Source: DATKEU01 sp036493295 (GTDB lineage: Bacteria; Myxococcota_A; Polyangia; Fen-1088). From it: a stretch of 25,686 nucleotides of DNA. Below the pieces are notes generated by a model that was not told the DNA's origin, did no database searches, and saw only the letters and a program-made list of their open reading frames with translations. The stretch is from contig DASXQB010000495.1 of NCBI GenBank assembly GCA_036493295.1, forward strand, positions 1 to 25,686, written 5' to 3'. Below, piece by piece: positions 1 to 7,891 of the stretch; the stretch's first letter is position 1; every line of letters starts with the position of its first letter. Both the position numbers and the translations under genes were made by a program.

Positions 1-218
1 CGGATCTCTTCGCGCCCCAGCGTCAGCAGGAACGGCACGTCCAGCCCGCCGGAGAAACGCCCCGCTGCGCCCGACAACACCACCGCCTCGCGCCCGGCGG
101 CGCGCGCGCCCGCCAGGCCGGCGCGCAACGCCGCCAGCAGCGGCGGATCCAGCGCGTTGACGGGTGGGCGGCTAAGGCGCAGCTCGCGAACCGCGCCGTG
201 ATCGATCGTCTCCAGCAT
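1..218 (-). CDS. Enoyl-CoA hydratase/isomerase (crotonase family), N-terminal part only
   Basis: The visible 72 residues begin at the ATG at 216-218 and run off the left edge. They show the crotonase N-terminus: a short strand, then RPPVNALD (the usual R-P-x-x-N-A-L/M motif of the first helix), an Ala-rich helix, a VVLSG strand, and GRFSGGLDV, which matches the loop that forms the acyl-CoA oxyanion hole (commonly F-S-A/G-G-x-D). Family members hydrate or isomerise enoyl-CoA thioesters. The catalytic glutamates lie in the missing part, so the exact reaction cannot be read. The gene starts 47 bp downstream of the lysA stop on the same strand and could be cotranscribed with it. It may supply the hydratase step that is missing from the thiolase/dehydrogenase operon at 3737-6961, but that is inference. 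Confidence 0.85.
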   Translation of the reverse strand, partial: MLETIDHGAVRELRLSRPPVNALDPPLLAALRAGLAGARAAGREAVVLSGAAGRFSGGLDVPFLLTLGREEI

Positions 219-265
219 GTGAGGCAGCTCCGTTCGGGGGTGGTCGTTCGGAAAAAGTCGGTCGC

Positions 266-1552
266 TCAGGCCAGCGGTTCGTCGCACTCCACGCGAACAA
301 CGTCCTCCAGGGTCTCGCGGCGGGCGATCAGCGTGGCCTTACCGTCGTCCCAGAAGACCTGTGGCACGCGCCCCTGCGACACGTAGTTCGAGCTCATGGC
401 CGCGCCGTACGCGCCGGCGTCGTGAAGGACCAGCAGATCCCCGACGTCGGGACGGCCAAGCGGCCGCGGGACCAGCAGCTCGTGATCGTCGCGGGTGAAC
501 ACGTCGCCGCTTTCGCACAGCGGGCCGGCCACCACGAACGGTTCGGCCGGGCGCGTGGCGCCTGCCCCGACGATCGAGATGTGGTGATAAGACCCGTACA
601 TTGCCGGCCGAATGAGATCGGCAAAGCCGGCGTCGACCATGATGAAGCGGTGACCGGGTCCCTTGGCGTTGGTCTCCGTCTGCTTGAGGTCCTTGACCCG
701 CGCGACCAGCAAGCCCATCCCGGCGACGGGAAAACGCCCGGGCTCGATCTCCACGCGGATCGGACGGCCGGCGATCGCCGACAGGTGCTTGGCCGCCTCG
801 GTCAGCACCGGGCGATACCAGCTCAGATCGTACGGCTGGCTGTCCGGACGATACGGATGCGGGATGCCGCCGCCAAAATTCACCGCTTCGACGGCGGGGA
901 AATCGGGCAGCAGGCCCGCGTAGACGTCGGTCAGCCGGCGCATGTTCTGATCAAATTCGCGGATCTGCGCCCCGGTGCCGATGTGCGCGTGCAAGGCGAC
1001 GATGGGCAGACGCGCGTCGGCGGCTTGCGCGCGCGCATCGGCCAGCGCTTCGTACCAGATGCCGTGCTTCGACGAGGGCCCGCCGGTGTCGCACGACTGG
1101 ACGTGTCCATGACCGAACCCGGGGTTGAGGCGCATGGCGATCGGCCCGTGGTAACCGGCGCCCCGCAATTCGCCGATCATCCCCGGTGAGCCGACGTTCG
1201 GCAGCACGTTGTGCTCCAGCACGGCCGTCAGCGCGTTGTCGCGAAAGACGTCCGCCGTCCACATGATCACCGGCGGCGTCGATCCGGTGGCGAACCCGGC
1301 GCGGCGAGCGCGCAACACTTCGTTGCCGCTGACGGCGTCGATCCACAAACCGGCGGCGCGCACTTCGGCCAGCACCTTCCACGATGAATTGGCCTTCATC
1401 GCGTACCGCGCCTGCAGCGACGGTCCGTCGGTCAGCGCGCGCAGCTCGCCGAGGCGCGCGCGCAGGACGGCGGCGTCGTACAGATAAAACGGCGTGCCGA
1501 CCTGATCGGCCAGGCGCGCAAGCGGGTACCGGGTTAGATCTGGCAAAGGCAT
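266..1552 (-). CDS. lysA: Diaminopimelate decarboxylase
   Basis: A 428-residue fold-type III PLP enzyme that decarboxylates meso-diaminopimelate to L-lysine, the last step of lysine synthesis. The Schiff-base lysine is K53 in YAMKANS. HAHIGTG (about 188-194) and NFGGGIPHPY (225-234) are the phosphate and PLP-binding segments, and EPGRF (270-274) is the usual substrate and PLP loop. CESGD (346-350) carries the active-site cysteine donated across the dimer, and GAYGAAMSSNY (380-390) carries the C-terminal tyrosine motif. The length is normal for LysA. I chose the ATG at 1550-1552 because similarity begins right after it (PLARLADQVGTPFYLYD). The frame stays open upstream to 1888, but that part has no LysA character and overlaps a remnant on the other strand. 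No strong Shine-Dalgarno is visible. An arginine- or ornithine-type decarboxylase of the same fold is unlikely given the motif set. Confidence 0.95.
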   Translation of the reverse strand: MPLPDLTRYPLARLADQVGTPFYLYDAAVLRARLGELRALTDGPSLQARYAMKANSSWKVLAEVRAAGLWIDAVSGNEVLRARRAGFATGSTPPVIMWTADVFRDNALTAVLEHNVLPNVGSPGMIGELRGAGYHGPIAMRLNPGFGHGHVQSCDTGGPSSKHGIWYEALADARAQAADARLPIVALHAHIGTGAQIREFDQNMRRLTDVYAGLLPDFPAVEAVNFGGGIPHPYRPDSQPYDLSWYRPVLTEAAKHLSAIAGRPIRVEIEPGRFPVAGMGLLVARVKDLKQTETNAKGPGHRFIMVDAGFADLIRPAMYGSYHHISIVGAGATRPAEPFVVAGPLCESGDVFTRDDHELLVPRPLGRPDVGDLLVLHDAGAYGAAMSSNYVSQGRVPQVFWDDGKATLIARRETLEDVVRVECDEPLA

Positions 1553-1781
1553 TCCGGCGACTATACCAACGAACGTCCGCGCCACACCGCCCCCCAGGTG
1601 GTGATCACCCAGGTGACCGAGACGCTGCGCTACTCGTTTTACGCCAGCGCCGGCCGGTTCTCGTTGCCGGTGACCAACACCGTCCCGCCGGTGCTGCGCC
1701 AGCAGCCGCAGCGTGCGCGACGAGCGGGGCGGCGCCTCCTGGATCAACGGGCGTTTCCTGCTGGTCCCCGCGGCGCCTTGA
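1553..1781 (+). pseudogene. Decayed C-terminal remnant of a lipoprotein-like gene
   Basis: In the frame of position 1553 the translation includes YTNERP, TAPQ, and then LRYSFYASAGRFS followed by VTNTVPPV. After about 1700 the coherent sequence moves to the next frame, VRDERGGASWINGRF and LLVPAAP, ending at TGA 1779-1781. From memory of the family, this two-part pattern (a YSF-x-x-AG-x-F strand, then a V-x-RDxRGG-x-x-W strand) resembles the C-terminal Ig-like end of predicted outer-membrane lipoproteins common in Myxococcota. The linker between the two blocks is missing and the frame is broken. There is no start codon, signal peptide or upstream body: a TAG at 1535-1537 closes the first frame, and lysA starts there on the other strand. 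I read it as a truncated, frameshifted relic. Chance similarity cannot be excluded. Confidence 0.45.
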
Positions 1782-1835
1782 GCCGCGCCCTCCGGTCGCC
1801 CGAAGGGTGTATGGTGAAGCGAAGGGGACAAAGAC

Positions 1836-2237
1836 ATGACGAGATCCTTTGCCAGGGTGCTCATCATCTTCGCCGTGCAGTGGTTCATCGTCGGCGTTGG
1901 CGGTGGTCAAATCGCGGCGGCCAAACCCGCCAAGCAAAAACAGAGCGAATCGAACGCCGCCGCGTCGGGCAACCCGGTGAACGCCTGCGGTTGCTACAGC
2001 AACGCGCAAGGCGCCTGCTTCTGCGCCAAGAAAGGCAAGTGCGGCTGTCCCGGCGAGTGCGAGCCGAAAGGCTGCGAAGAAAAGCGCGAGAAGGAACTCG
2101 AGCGCGAGATGGCCGCCGAAACCAAGAAGGCGGCCGAAGCGGATCGCAAACAGCGCAAAGCCTCAGCCGACGCCGAGCGCTCCAAGAACAAAGCCGACGA
2201 CGACGCGGCCAGCAAGCCGCCCGCGAACAAACCCTAA
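1836..2237 (+). CDS. Small exported cysteine-rich protein with charged C-terminal tail, function unknown
   Basis: 133 residues. The ATG at 1836 follows a purine-rich AAGGGGAC about 8 nt upstream. Residues 1-29 look like a signal peptide (RSFAR, then a hydrophobic stretch ending near IAAA). The mature part opens with a short Ser/Asn/Ala linker, then a compact cluster of eight cysteines at 51, 53, 61, 63, 69, 71, 75 and 80, arranged as three C-x-C pairs plus two singles (CGC, CFC, CGC, CPGEC, CEPKGC). The C-terminal 50 residues are almost all Lys, Glu, Ala, Asp and Arg, predicted to be a long charged helix that ends in a Pro/Lys-rich tip. The cysteine spacing would suit metal binding or disulfide knotting. 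I do not recognise a characterised family. Its stop is 11 bp from the stop of the facing gene at 2249. Confidence 0.75.
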   Translation: MTRSFARVLIIFAVQWFIVGVGGGQIAAAKPAKQKQSESNAAASGNPVNACGCYSNAQGACFCAKKGKCGCPGECEPKGCEEKREKELEREMAAETKKAAEADRKQRKASADAERSKNKADDDAASKPPANKP

Positions 2238-2248
2238 CGAGGTTTTTT
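2229..2248 (+). terminator. Possible weak intrinsic terminator
   Basis: AAACC (2229-2233) can pair with GGTTT (2241-2245) across a 7-nt loop, and the right arm runs into a tract of six T (2243-2248). The stem is only 5 bp and overlaps the stop codon of the cysteine-rich gene. A T6 tract is conspicuous in this G+C-rich sequence, but the hairpin is weak. Confidence 0.3.
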
Positions 2249-3055
2249 CTAGCGGTGCCGGCGCCTGGCCAGCGGGCTGGTGGATTTCGCTGCCAGCTCG
2301 GCGCTGGCGACGACGGGCGGGATGCTGAAATTGCAGCGCAAGAAATGGCCGGGCAAGGTGGCGGACATGTGCCACTTCTGAATGGTGTGCACGATGCAGT
2401 CGCCGCGTCCTTCGTCCAGGGGCGAGGCGCCCGACAAGCCCACCGACCCGACCAGACCATTCGGCTCGATATAAAAGATCGCCGCCACCGGCTCGGTCGC
2501 CGGCGCTCCGCAGCCGGCCAGTTGGTGCCTCTGCCGCGATAGATCGTGTTCGACCTTCAGGCCGTCCAGGTTCAACACCGGCGCCTGCCCCGAGGCACGA
2601 AACTCGATCGGGTAGTCGAACGACGTGGCCTTGTGGCCCTCCGGCGGCTTGAAGGCGATGTCGCGGCCGACGTGGACCAGGCAACGCTCGACGCTGTAAT
2701 TCCCCAGATCCGACTCGGCCACCAGCACGTCGTCCGGCTTTCCGTTCGGTCCGATCAGAAAGCGCAACAGCACCTGGCCGCCCGCATAGCGCTGGGCGCG
2801 ACCGGCGTGTCTGTAACATCCTCGTAAATTCTCGAAGTGGGCGGCGATGGTGTCCTCGACGTCCGCGGTTTGCAGCACGCCAAGTTCGCTGTCGACCTTG
2901 ATCTCCGTCCCCGGCGACGAATCACCCGGCCCCTCGCCCGGCTTCCACCCGGCGCGATGTCCGCCGCCCGCCAGCGCCTGGTCATCATCCTTCTTCTGCG
3001 CGTGCCCGCACCCGACGACCATCCCCGCCAACAAAAAAGCCGTGGCCTTCGTCAT
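2249..3055 (-). CDS. Predicted lipoprotein with AgmX/PglI-type C-terminal domain, duplicated
   Basis: 268 residues. MTKATAFLLAGMVVGC gives a lipoprotein signal with the likely acylated Cys at 16, followed by a charged, Gly/Pro-rich linker (17-55). Residues 75-155 match the AgmX/PglI C-terminal, TonB-like domain: LRGCYRHA, a strand ending LIGPNGKPDDV, SVERCLV, and a final F-x-Y-P strand. The conserved cysteine pair is C80 and C125. Residues 175-246 look like a second, degenerate copy (AGCGAP, FYIEPNGLVGSVGLSGASP, GDCIVH, CNFSIP), with C182, C220 and C241. Such domains were named from Myxococcus gliding and development proteins, but no function can be assigned here. The ATG at 3053-3055 has GAGAGG about 9 nt upstream. 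The gene follows the shorter relative at 3230 by 174 bp, so it may have its own promoter. Confidence 0.75.
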   Translation of the reverse strand: MTKATAFLLAGMVVGCGHAQKKDDDQALAGGGHRAGWKPGEGPGDSSPGTEIKVDSELGVLQTADVEDTIAAHFENLRGCYRHAGRAQRYAGGQVLLRFLIGPNGKPDDVLVAESDLGNYSVERCLVHVGRDIAFKPPEGHKATSFDYPIEFRASGQAPVLNLDGLKVEHDLSRQRHQLAGCGAPATEPVAAIFYIEPNGLVGSVGLSGASPLDEGRGDCIVHTIQKWHMSATLPGHFLRCNFSIPPVVASAELAAKSTSPLARRRHR

Positions 3056-3229
3056 TACAACAACCTCTCGCTACAAGTGCCGGTCGGTCTCCAAATCTTC
3101 TATCGCGTCTCGTCGTCCCTATTTCCGGTCTGACAACACTGCTATTTTCAGTCAGGAGGCCGAGTTCTCTTCGCCGGCTCGCCTTGCGGAGACGGGGCGG
3201 GCCGGCGGGAAGTTCCAGCCCTCCCGCCC

Positions 3230-3682
3230 TTAATACGCTGGTTCGAACCGGTACTCGTATTGCATCGAGCCCCGATTCGGCAAGGCCGGGTAGTCGAACT
3301 CTTTCAGCTTTTCGACCAGGCAGCTGGCAACCTCCGGGTTGTTCAACGTGCCGCCCACCACCTTGACGTCGGCGGCGCGGCCGTTCGGGTCCAGCGTCAA
3401 GACAACAAACACCGAGCCCTTGAAGGCGCGGTCGTGCTTGTCGTTCAGCACGTCCTGGTAACACTTCAGCGTCGAGGTGTCCCGCTGTTGAAGCAGCAGC
3501 TGGATCTCCGCTTGTTTGTCGGGCGGAATGCCGCCGATCGGTGGCGCCGGTTCGTCGTTCTTCAGCACCGTGACCCGCGGTTCGCCGCTCTGGGTCTCCG
3601 CGCACCCCGCACCCGCGACCGAGCCCGTGATCAAGACCAGCAGGACGTAAAGCAGATTGCTAACCAGCGTGGCGCGTCGCAT
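3230..3682 (-). CDS. Short predicted lipoprotein with AgmX/PglI-type C-terminal domain
   Basis: 150 residues. A hydrophobic N-terminus (LLYVLLVLITGSVAGAGC) ends at Cys27, the likely lipid-modified residue, although Gly at -3 is not ideal for a lipobox. After a Pro-rich linker, residues 72-148 form a single AgmX/PglI-type domain: LKCYQDVL, FVVLTLDPNGRAADVKVVGG, ASCLVEKL and FDYPALP. The paired cysteines are C74 and C121. The Shine-Dalgarno is very good: GGAGG (complement of 3687-3691) lies 4 nt before the ATG. The downstream neighbour at 2249 carries the same domain but shares little else, so the two look like paralogues rather than a recent duplication. The stop of this gene is followed by a G+C-rich hairpin without a U tract. 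An envelope role is inferred only. Confidence 0.75.
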   Translation of the reverse strand: MRRATLVSNLLYVLLVLITGSVAGAGCAETQSGEPRVTVLKNDEPAPPIGGIPPDKQAEIQLLLQQRDTSTLKCYQDVLNDKHDRAFKGSVFVVLTLDPNGRAADVKVVGGTLNNPEVASCLVEKLKEFDYPALPNRGSMQYEYRFEPAY

Positions 3683-3736
3683 GGAACCTCCGTTGCGGAG
3701 TTGTCGAAGACCTGCCGGCGAAACTTAGCGTCGAAT

Positions 3737-4879
3737 TCAGTCCTTCAGCAAGGCCGACGCGATGACCAGCCGCTGAATCTCGCTGGTGCCCTCATAGATC
3801 TCGGTGATCTTTGCGTCGCGAAAATGCCGCTCGACGGGAAAATCGGTCAGGTAACCGTACCCGCCGAAGATCTGCACCGCTTCCTTGGCGGCCCGATTGG
3901 CGGCTTCCGACGCGAACAGCTTGGCCATCGCCGCCTCGCTGGTGTACCGGGCGCCGCTGTCTTTCTTCACGGCCGCGCGCCAGACCAGCAAGCGGGCGGC
4001 GTCGATCTCGGTGCACATATCGGCCAGCTTGAACTGAATCGCCTGGTGCTCGGCGATCGGCTGCCCGAAGGTCTTGCGCTCGAGAGCGTATTTGGTCGCG
4101 TCTTCAAACGCGGCGCGCGCGATGCCCACCGCCTGGGCGGCGATGCCGATGCGTCCGCCGTCCAGCGTCGACATCGCGATTTTGAATCCCTCGCCCGGTT
4201 TGCCCAGCATTGAATCGGCGTCGACGGCGCAGTCGGTGAAAAAGATCTGTGACGACAGGGCACCGCGGATGCCCAGTTTGTCGTCGGTGGCGCCGATCTT
4301 CAACCCAGGCGTGTTCGTCGGCACCACGAACGCCGAGATGCCGTGGGCGCGCTTGCCCGGTTCCGTGGTGGCGAACAACAAGACCACGTCGGCCACCGGC
4401 CCGTTGGTGATGAAGTTCTTGGTGCCGTTGATGACGAAGCCGGCTCCGTCGCGCACGGCGGTGGTTCGCTGCGCCGACGCGTCCGAGCCGGCCTCCGGTT
4501 CGGACAAGGCGAAACAGCCCAGGGTCTTGCCGCTGGCCAGCCCGGGCAGCCAGCGCTGTTTTTGCGCGTCGGTGCCGTAGCGCAAGATCGGATCGCACAC
4601 CAGCGAGTTCAGCACCGACATGATCACGCCCGTCGACGCGCAGGCGCGCGAGATCTCTTCCAGCGCCAGCGCGTAGCTGACGGTGTCCATGCCGGCGCCG
4701 CCCCAGGCTTCCGGAACCGCCACGCCCATCAGTCCCAGCTCGCCCATCTTGGTGACGAGCTCTTTCGGAAAGCGATGCTGCTTGTCGATGGCCGCCGCCG
4801 CCGGCAAGACCTCTTGGGTGGCGAAGGCGCGCGCGGTGTCGCGTATCAGCTTCTGCTCGTGGGTGAGATCCAGATCCAT
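3737..4879 (-). CDS. Acyl-CoA dehydrogenase, short-chain/butyryl-CoA type
   Basis: 380 residues, the usual length for soluble FAD-dependent acyl-CoA dehydrogenases. These oxidise acyl-CoA to trans-2-enoyl-CoA and pass electrons to electron-transfer flavoprotein. Landmarks in order: N-terminal helices (LTHEQKLIRDTARAFA), ALSEPEAGSDA (124-134, FAD/substrate signature), FITNGPVADVV, ERKTFGQPIAEHQAIQF, and QIFGGYGYLTDFPVERHFRD (second signature). IYEGTSEIQ follows, with the expected catalytic base at Glu363. This placement of the base is typical of short- and medium-chain enzymes, not the isovaleryl or long-chain types. It is the third gene of a minus-strand operon, starting 17 bp after the hydroxyacyl-CoA dehydrogenase stop. 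No ETF genes are in the window. The precise chain length is inferred from the neighbours. Confidence 0.93.
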   Translation of the reverse strand: MDLDLTHEQKLIRDTARAFATQEVLPAAAAIDKQHRFPKELVTKMGELGLMGVAVPEAWGGAGMDTVSYALALEEISRACASTGVIMSVLNSLVCDPILRYGTDAQKQRWLPGLASGKTLGCFALSEPEAGSDASAQRTTAVRDGAGFVINGTKNFITNGPVADVVLLFATTEPGKRAHGISAFVVPTNTPGLKIGATDDKLGIRGALSSQIFFTDCAVDADSMLGKPGEGFKIAMSTLDGGRIGIAAQAVGIARAAFEDATKYALERKTFGQPIAEHQAIQFKLADMCTEIDAARLLVWRAAVKKDSGARYTSEAAMAKLFASEAANRAAKEAVQIFGGYGYLTDFPVERHFRDAKITEIYEGTSEIQRLVIASALLKD

Positions 4880-4896
4880 GGGCCGGCTATCTTACG

Positions 4897-5772
<876 letters not shown>

Positions 5773-5782
5773 GTCCGCACCG

Positions 5783-6961
5783 TCACAGCCGCTCGACGCC
5801 GAGGGCGATCCCTTCGCCGCCGCCGATGCACAGCGAGGCCACGCCGCGCTTCTTGCCCGCCGCCGCCAGCGCGGCCAGCAACGTCACCAGCACGCGCGCC
5901 CCGCTGGCGCCGATGGGATGGCCCAGAGCCACGGCGCCGCCCCACACGTTCACCCGCGCCGGGTCCAGTCCCAGCATGCGGTTGTTGATCACCGAGACCA
6001 CCGCGAACGCTTCATTGATCTCCCAAAGATCCACGTCCGCTGCCTTCCAGCCAATTTTCTTCAGCAGCTTGTCGATGGCGCCGGCGGGTGCAGTGGTGAA
6101 CCATTCGGGCGCCTGAGCGTGGCCGGCCGAGCCGACGATGCGGGCGAGCGGCTTCCAGCCGTTGCTCTTGGCCAGCTCGGCGCTGGTCAGCACAAGCGCC
6201 GCGGCGCCGTCGTTGATCGACGAGGCGTTGCCGGCGGTGATGGTGCCGTCTTTTTGAAACGCCGGGCGCAGCGTGGGCAGCTTGTCGATGTCGCCGCGCT
6301 TGGGTTCCTCGTCCTCGCTGACGATCTTGGGCGGGCCTTTGCGGTGGGCGACTTCGACCGGTGCGATCTCGCCCCGAAAATTTCCTTCCGCTTGCGCGCG
6401 CAGGGCCCGGCGATAGGACTCGGCGGCGAAATCGTCCTGCTCCTTGCGCGAGACGCCTTTCTCCTTCGCGCACAGCTCGCCGCAGTCGCCCATGTGGACA
6501 TTGCCGTAGGCGTCCCACAGCCCGTCGGCAATCAACGAATCGATCACCTGCGCGTGGCCCAGACGCAGACCCTCGCGGGCCTTGGGCAAAAGGTAAGGCG
6601 CATTCGACATCGACTCCATGCCGCCGGCCACCACCACCTCGTGCTCGCCGGTGGCAATGGCGTTCGCGCCCAGAACGACAGCCTTCAAGCCCGACCCGCA
6701 AACCTTGTTGACGGTGACCGCGCCGACCGACTGAGGAACGCCGGCGGCGATGGACGCCTGGCGCGCGGGCGCCTGGCCGATGCCGGCAGGCAAGACACAG
6801 CCCATATAAACCTCGCCCACGCTGGCGGCCGGGACGCCGCTGCGTTCCAGCGCCGCCTTGATGGCCACCGCGCCCAACCGCGGCGCCGAGACACTGGCCA
6901 GTTCGCCCTGGAACGACCCGATCGGGGTGCGCGCCCCGCCGACGATCACCACGTCTTTCAT
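5783..6961 (-). CDS. Acetyl-CoA acetyltransferase (thiolase II)
   Basis: 392 residues. It condenses two acetyl-CoA to acetoacetyl-CoA, or performs the reverse thiolysis. All three catalytic elements are in place: the nucleophile Cys88 in NKVCGSGLKAV, His348 in GGAVALGHPIGASGAR, and the acid/base Cys378 in CIGGGEG. NEAF and GGMESMSNAPYLLP are also typical of the biosynthetic/degradative type II thiolases, and the numbering falls at the positions usual for that family. The ATG at 6959-6961 opens directly into the family start VVIVGGARTPIG. It is the first gene of the minus-strand operon with the dehydrogenases at 4897 and 3737. With those genes it could act in butyrate or short-chain fatty-acid oxidation, or in acetoacetyl-CoA formation; direction cannot be told. 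Its promoter must lie in the 81-bp divergent gap before 7043. Confidence 0.95.
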   Translation of the reverse strand: MKDVVIVGGARTPIGSFQGELASVSAPRLGAVAIKAALERSGVPAASVGEVYMGCVLPAGIGQAPARQASIAAGVPQSVGAVTVNKVCGSGLKAVVLGANAIATGEHEVVVAGGMESMSNAPYLLPKAREGLRLGHAQVIDSLIADGLWDAYGNVHMGDCGELCAKEKGVSRKEQDDFAAESYRRALRAQAEGNFRGEIAPVEVAHRKGPPKIVSEDEEPKRGDIDKLPTLRPAFQKDGTITAGNASSINDGAAALVLTSAELAKSNGWKPLARIVGSAGHAQAPEWFTTAPAGAIDKLLKKIGWKAADVDLWEINEAFAVVSVINNRMLGLDPARVNVWGGAVALGHPIGASGARVLVTLLAALAAAGKKRGVASLCIGGGEGIALGVERL

Positions 6962-7042
6962 GGCGAAATCATAGCGCGTTCGGGGCGAGCCGTCGCCGGT
7001 GAGAATGTAGACTTTTATCCGACATATGGAACAATAGCCTTC

Positions 7043-7690
7043 ATGTCGTTGTTGTTGCCAGGTGAGAGACGATCGATTTCGGTCTGGGAGGCGGCGCTGG
7101 CGGTTGGGTTGGTGCTGGGGTTATGCGCCTTCGGTTGCGCGACGCCGGGGCACGGGCGACACGCGCGCCCGACGGTGATCGAGGCCGCGCGCCGCGAGGC
7201 TCGCACGCTGGAACAACACGCCCCCAAGACCGGGGACAAGACCGGTGACAAGACCGGTGGCGACGAGAGCGCGGTCCTGGTCGCTCGCGCCCTGCGCGAC
7301 ACCGGTCTGCGCTTCGGCACCGACGGCAGCGCCCGCGCCCTGTGGGGATATTTGCGAACCAGCCACCAGGTGGTCGCTGCCAGCCGCGCGCGCCCCGGTG
7401 ACGTCGTCTTCTTCGACACCGTCGGCAGCGCCGAGCGGCCGCCCGAATGCGCCGACCACGCCGGCATCGTCACCGACGTCGACGCCGACGGGCGCATCGC
7501 CTTTCTGGAGGTTCGCGACGGTCACGTGCGCACCAGCTACGCCCACCCCGGGATGCCGCTGGTGCGCCGGGACGCCAGCGACCACGTGCTGAACTCGTTC
7601 ATGCGACCGAAGAAGATCGACGACCCGCCGGATCGCCGCTATTTCGCCGGTCAGATGCTGTGCGCGGTGGCGCGGGTCTCGCGTCTGTGA
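7043..7690 (+). CDS. Predicted lipoprotein with NlpC/P60- or CHAP-like core, catalytic Cys apparently absent
   Basis: 215 residues from the ATG at 7043. The frame is open far upstream, but that part is antisense to the thiolase operon. A hydrophobic segment (14-31) ends at Cys32 (AFGC-ATPGHG), a plausible but non-standard lipobox. A charged linker with a TGDKTGDKTGG repeat (63-73) precedes the domain. Residues 74-170 follow the layout of an NlpC/P60 or CHAP cell-wall hydrolase: a helix (SAVLVARALRDTGLRF), then ARPGDVVFFDT (116-126), CADHAGIVTDVDADGRIAFL with the expected His139, and a closing strand. The usual D-C-S-G nucleophile motif is replaced by D74-E-S-A, so peptidase activity is doubtful. 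It may be a binding or structural derivative. No good Shine-Dalgarno is visible. It is transcribed divergently from the thiolase operon. Confidence 0.65.
   Translation: MSLLLPGERRSISVWEAALAVGLVLGLCAFGCATPGHGRHARPTVIEAARREARTLEQHAPKTGDKTGDKTGGDESAVLVARALRDTGLRFGTDGSARALWGYLRTSHQVVAASRARPGDVVFFDTVGSAERPPECADHAGIVTDVDADGRIAFLEVRDGHVRTSYAHPGMPLVRRDASDHVLNSFMRPKKIDDPPDRRYFAGQMLCAVARVSRL
7226..7261 (+). repeat. Three tandem 12-bp units inside the lipoprotein linker
   Basis: Three consecutive units of AAGACCGGNGRC (7226-7237, 7238-7249, 7250-7261) encode K-T-G-D, K-T-G-D and K-T-G-G in the linker of the lipoprotein at 7043. The last unit ends GGC instead of GAC. The near-identity at DNA level suggests recent slippage expansion. 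Confidence 0.8.
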
Positions 7691-7712
7691 GGGTCGACCT
7701 TCGCAAACCTTG

Positions 7713-7742
7713 TTGCGCACAATTGCCAACTCGATTGCCACT
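7713..7742 (+). promoter_or_regulatory. Possible activator-binding repeats upstream of the sigma-54-like promoter
   Basis: Three related octamers, TTGCGCAC (7713-7720), TTGCCAAC (7723-7730) and TTGCCACT (7735-7742), are spaced 10 and 12 bp apart, about one helical turn. They end about 37 bp upstream of the -24 element at 7779. Such an array would suit an enhancer-binding protein. The placement is suggestive but the repeats are short. Confidence 0.3.
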
Positions 7743-7778
7743 TGTTGGCCGGCCGCCCGGGATTGTGCGGGCTGGCCC

Positions 7779-7794
7779 TGGAACGACCCTTGCG
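7779..7794 (+). promoter_or_regulatory. Sigma-54 (RpoN) -24/-12 promoter candidate
   Basis: TGGAACGACCCTTGCG fits the consensus TGGCACG-N4-TTGCW with exact GG-to-GC spacing. It differs only by A for C at the fourth base and G for A/T at the last. It lies in the 213-bp gap before the VWA lipoprotein gene, about 110 bp upstream of its ATG, so transcription would begin near 7805. The invariant GG and GC are both present, and the site is intergenic and correctly oriented. It could drive the whole plus-strand run to 13814. Confidence 0.55.
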
Positions 7795-7891
7795 TTAGCC
7801 CCTGACTGCACGATTGCGGGGAGAACGGAAACTCACCTATACTCAGTCGGTTTTCCCGGCACTCCCCAATCTGGTTCGAAGGACGTTTCCC

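Noticed and set aside
361..377. TGGCACG followed by CTGC, sigma-54-like
   Set aside because: It lies within the lysA coding region and the -12 element is off by sequence and spacing.
1553..1888. N-terminal extension of LysA on the minus strand
   Set aside because: The extra 112 codons are low-complexity and overlap the relic and the start of the cysteine-rich gene. The ATG at 1552 fits the family start.
3130..3155. CTGAC/GTCAG inverted repeat between the two AgmX/PglI-type genes
   Set aside because: Five-base arms with a 16-nt loop are expected by chance; no T tract or promoter element is attached.
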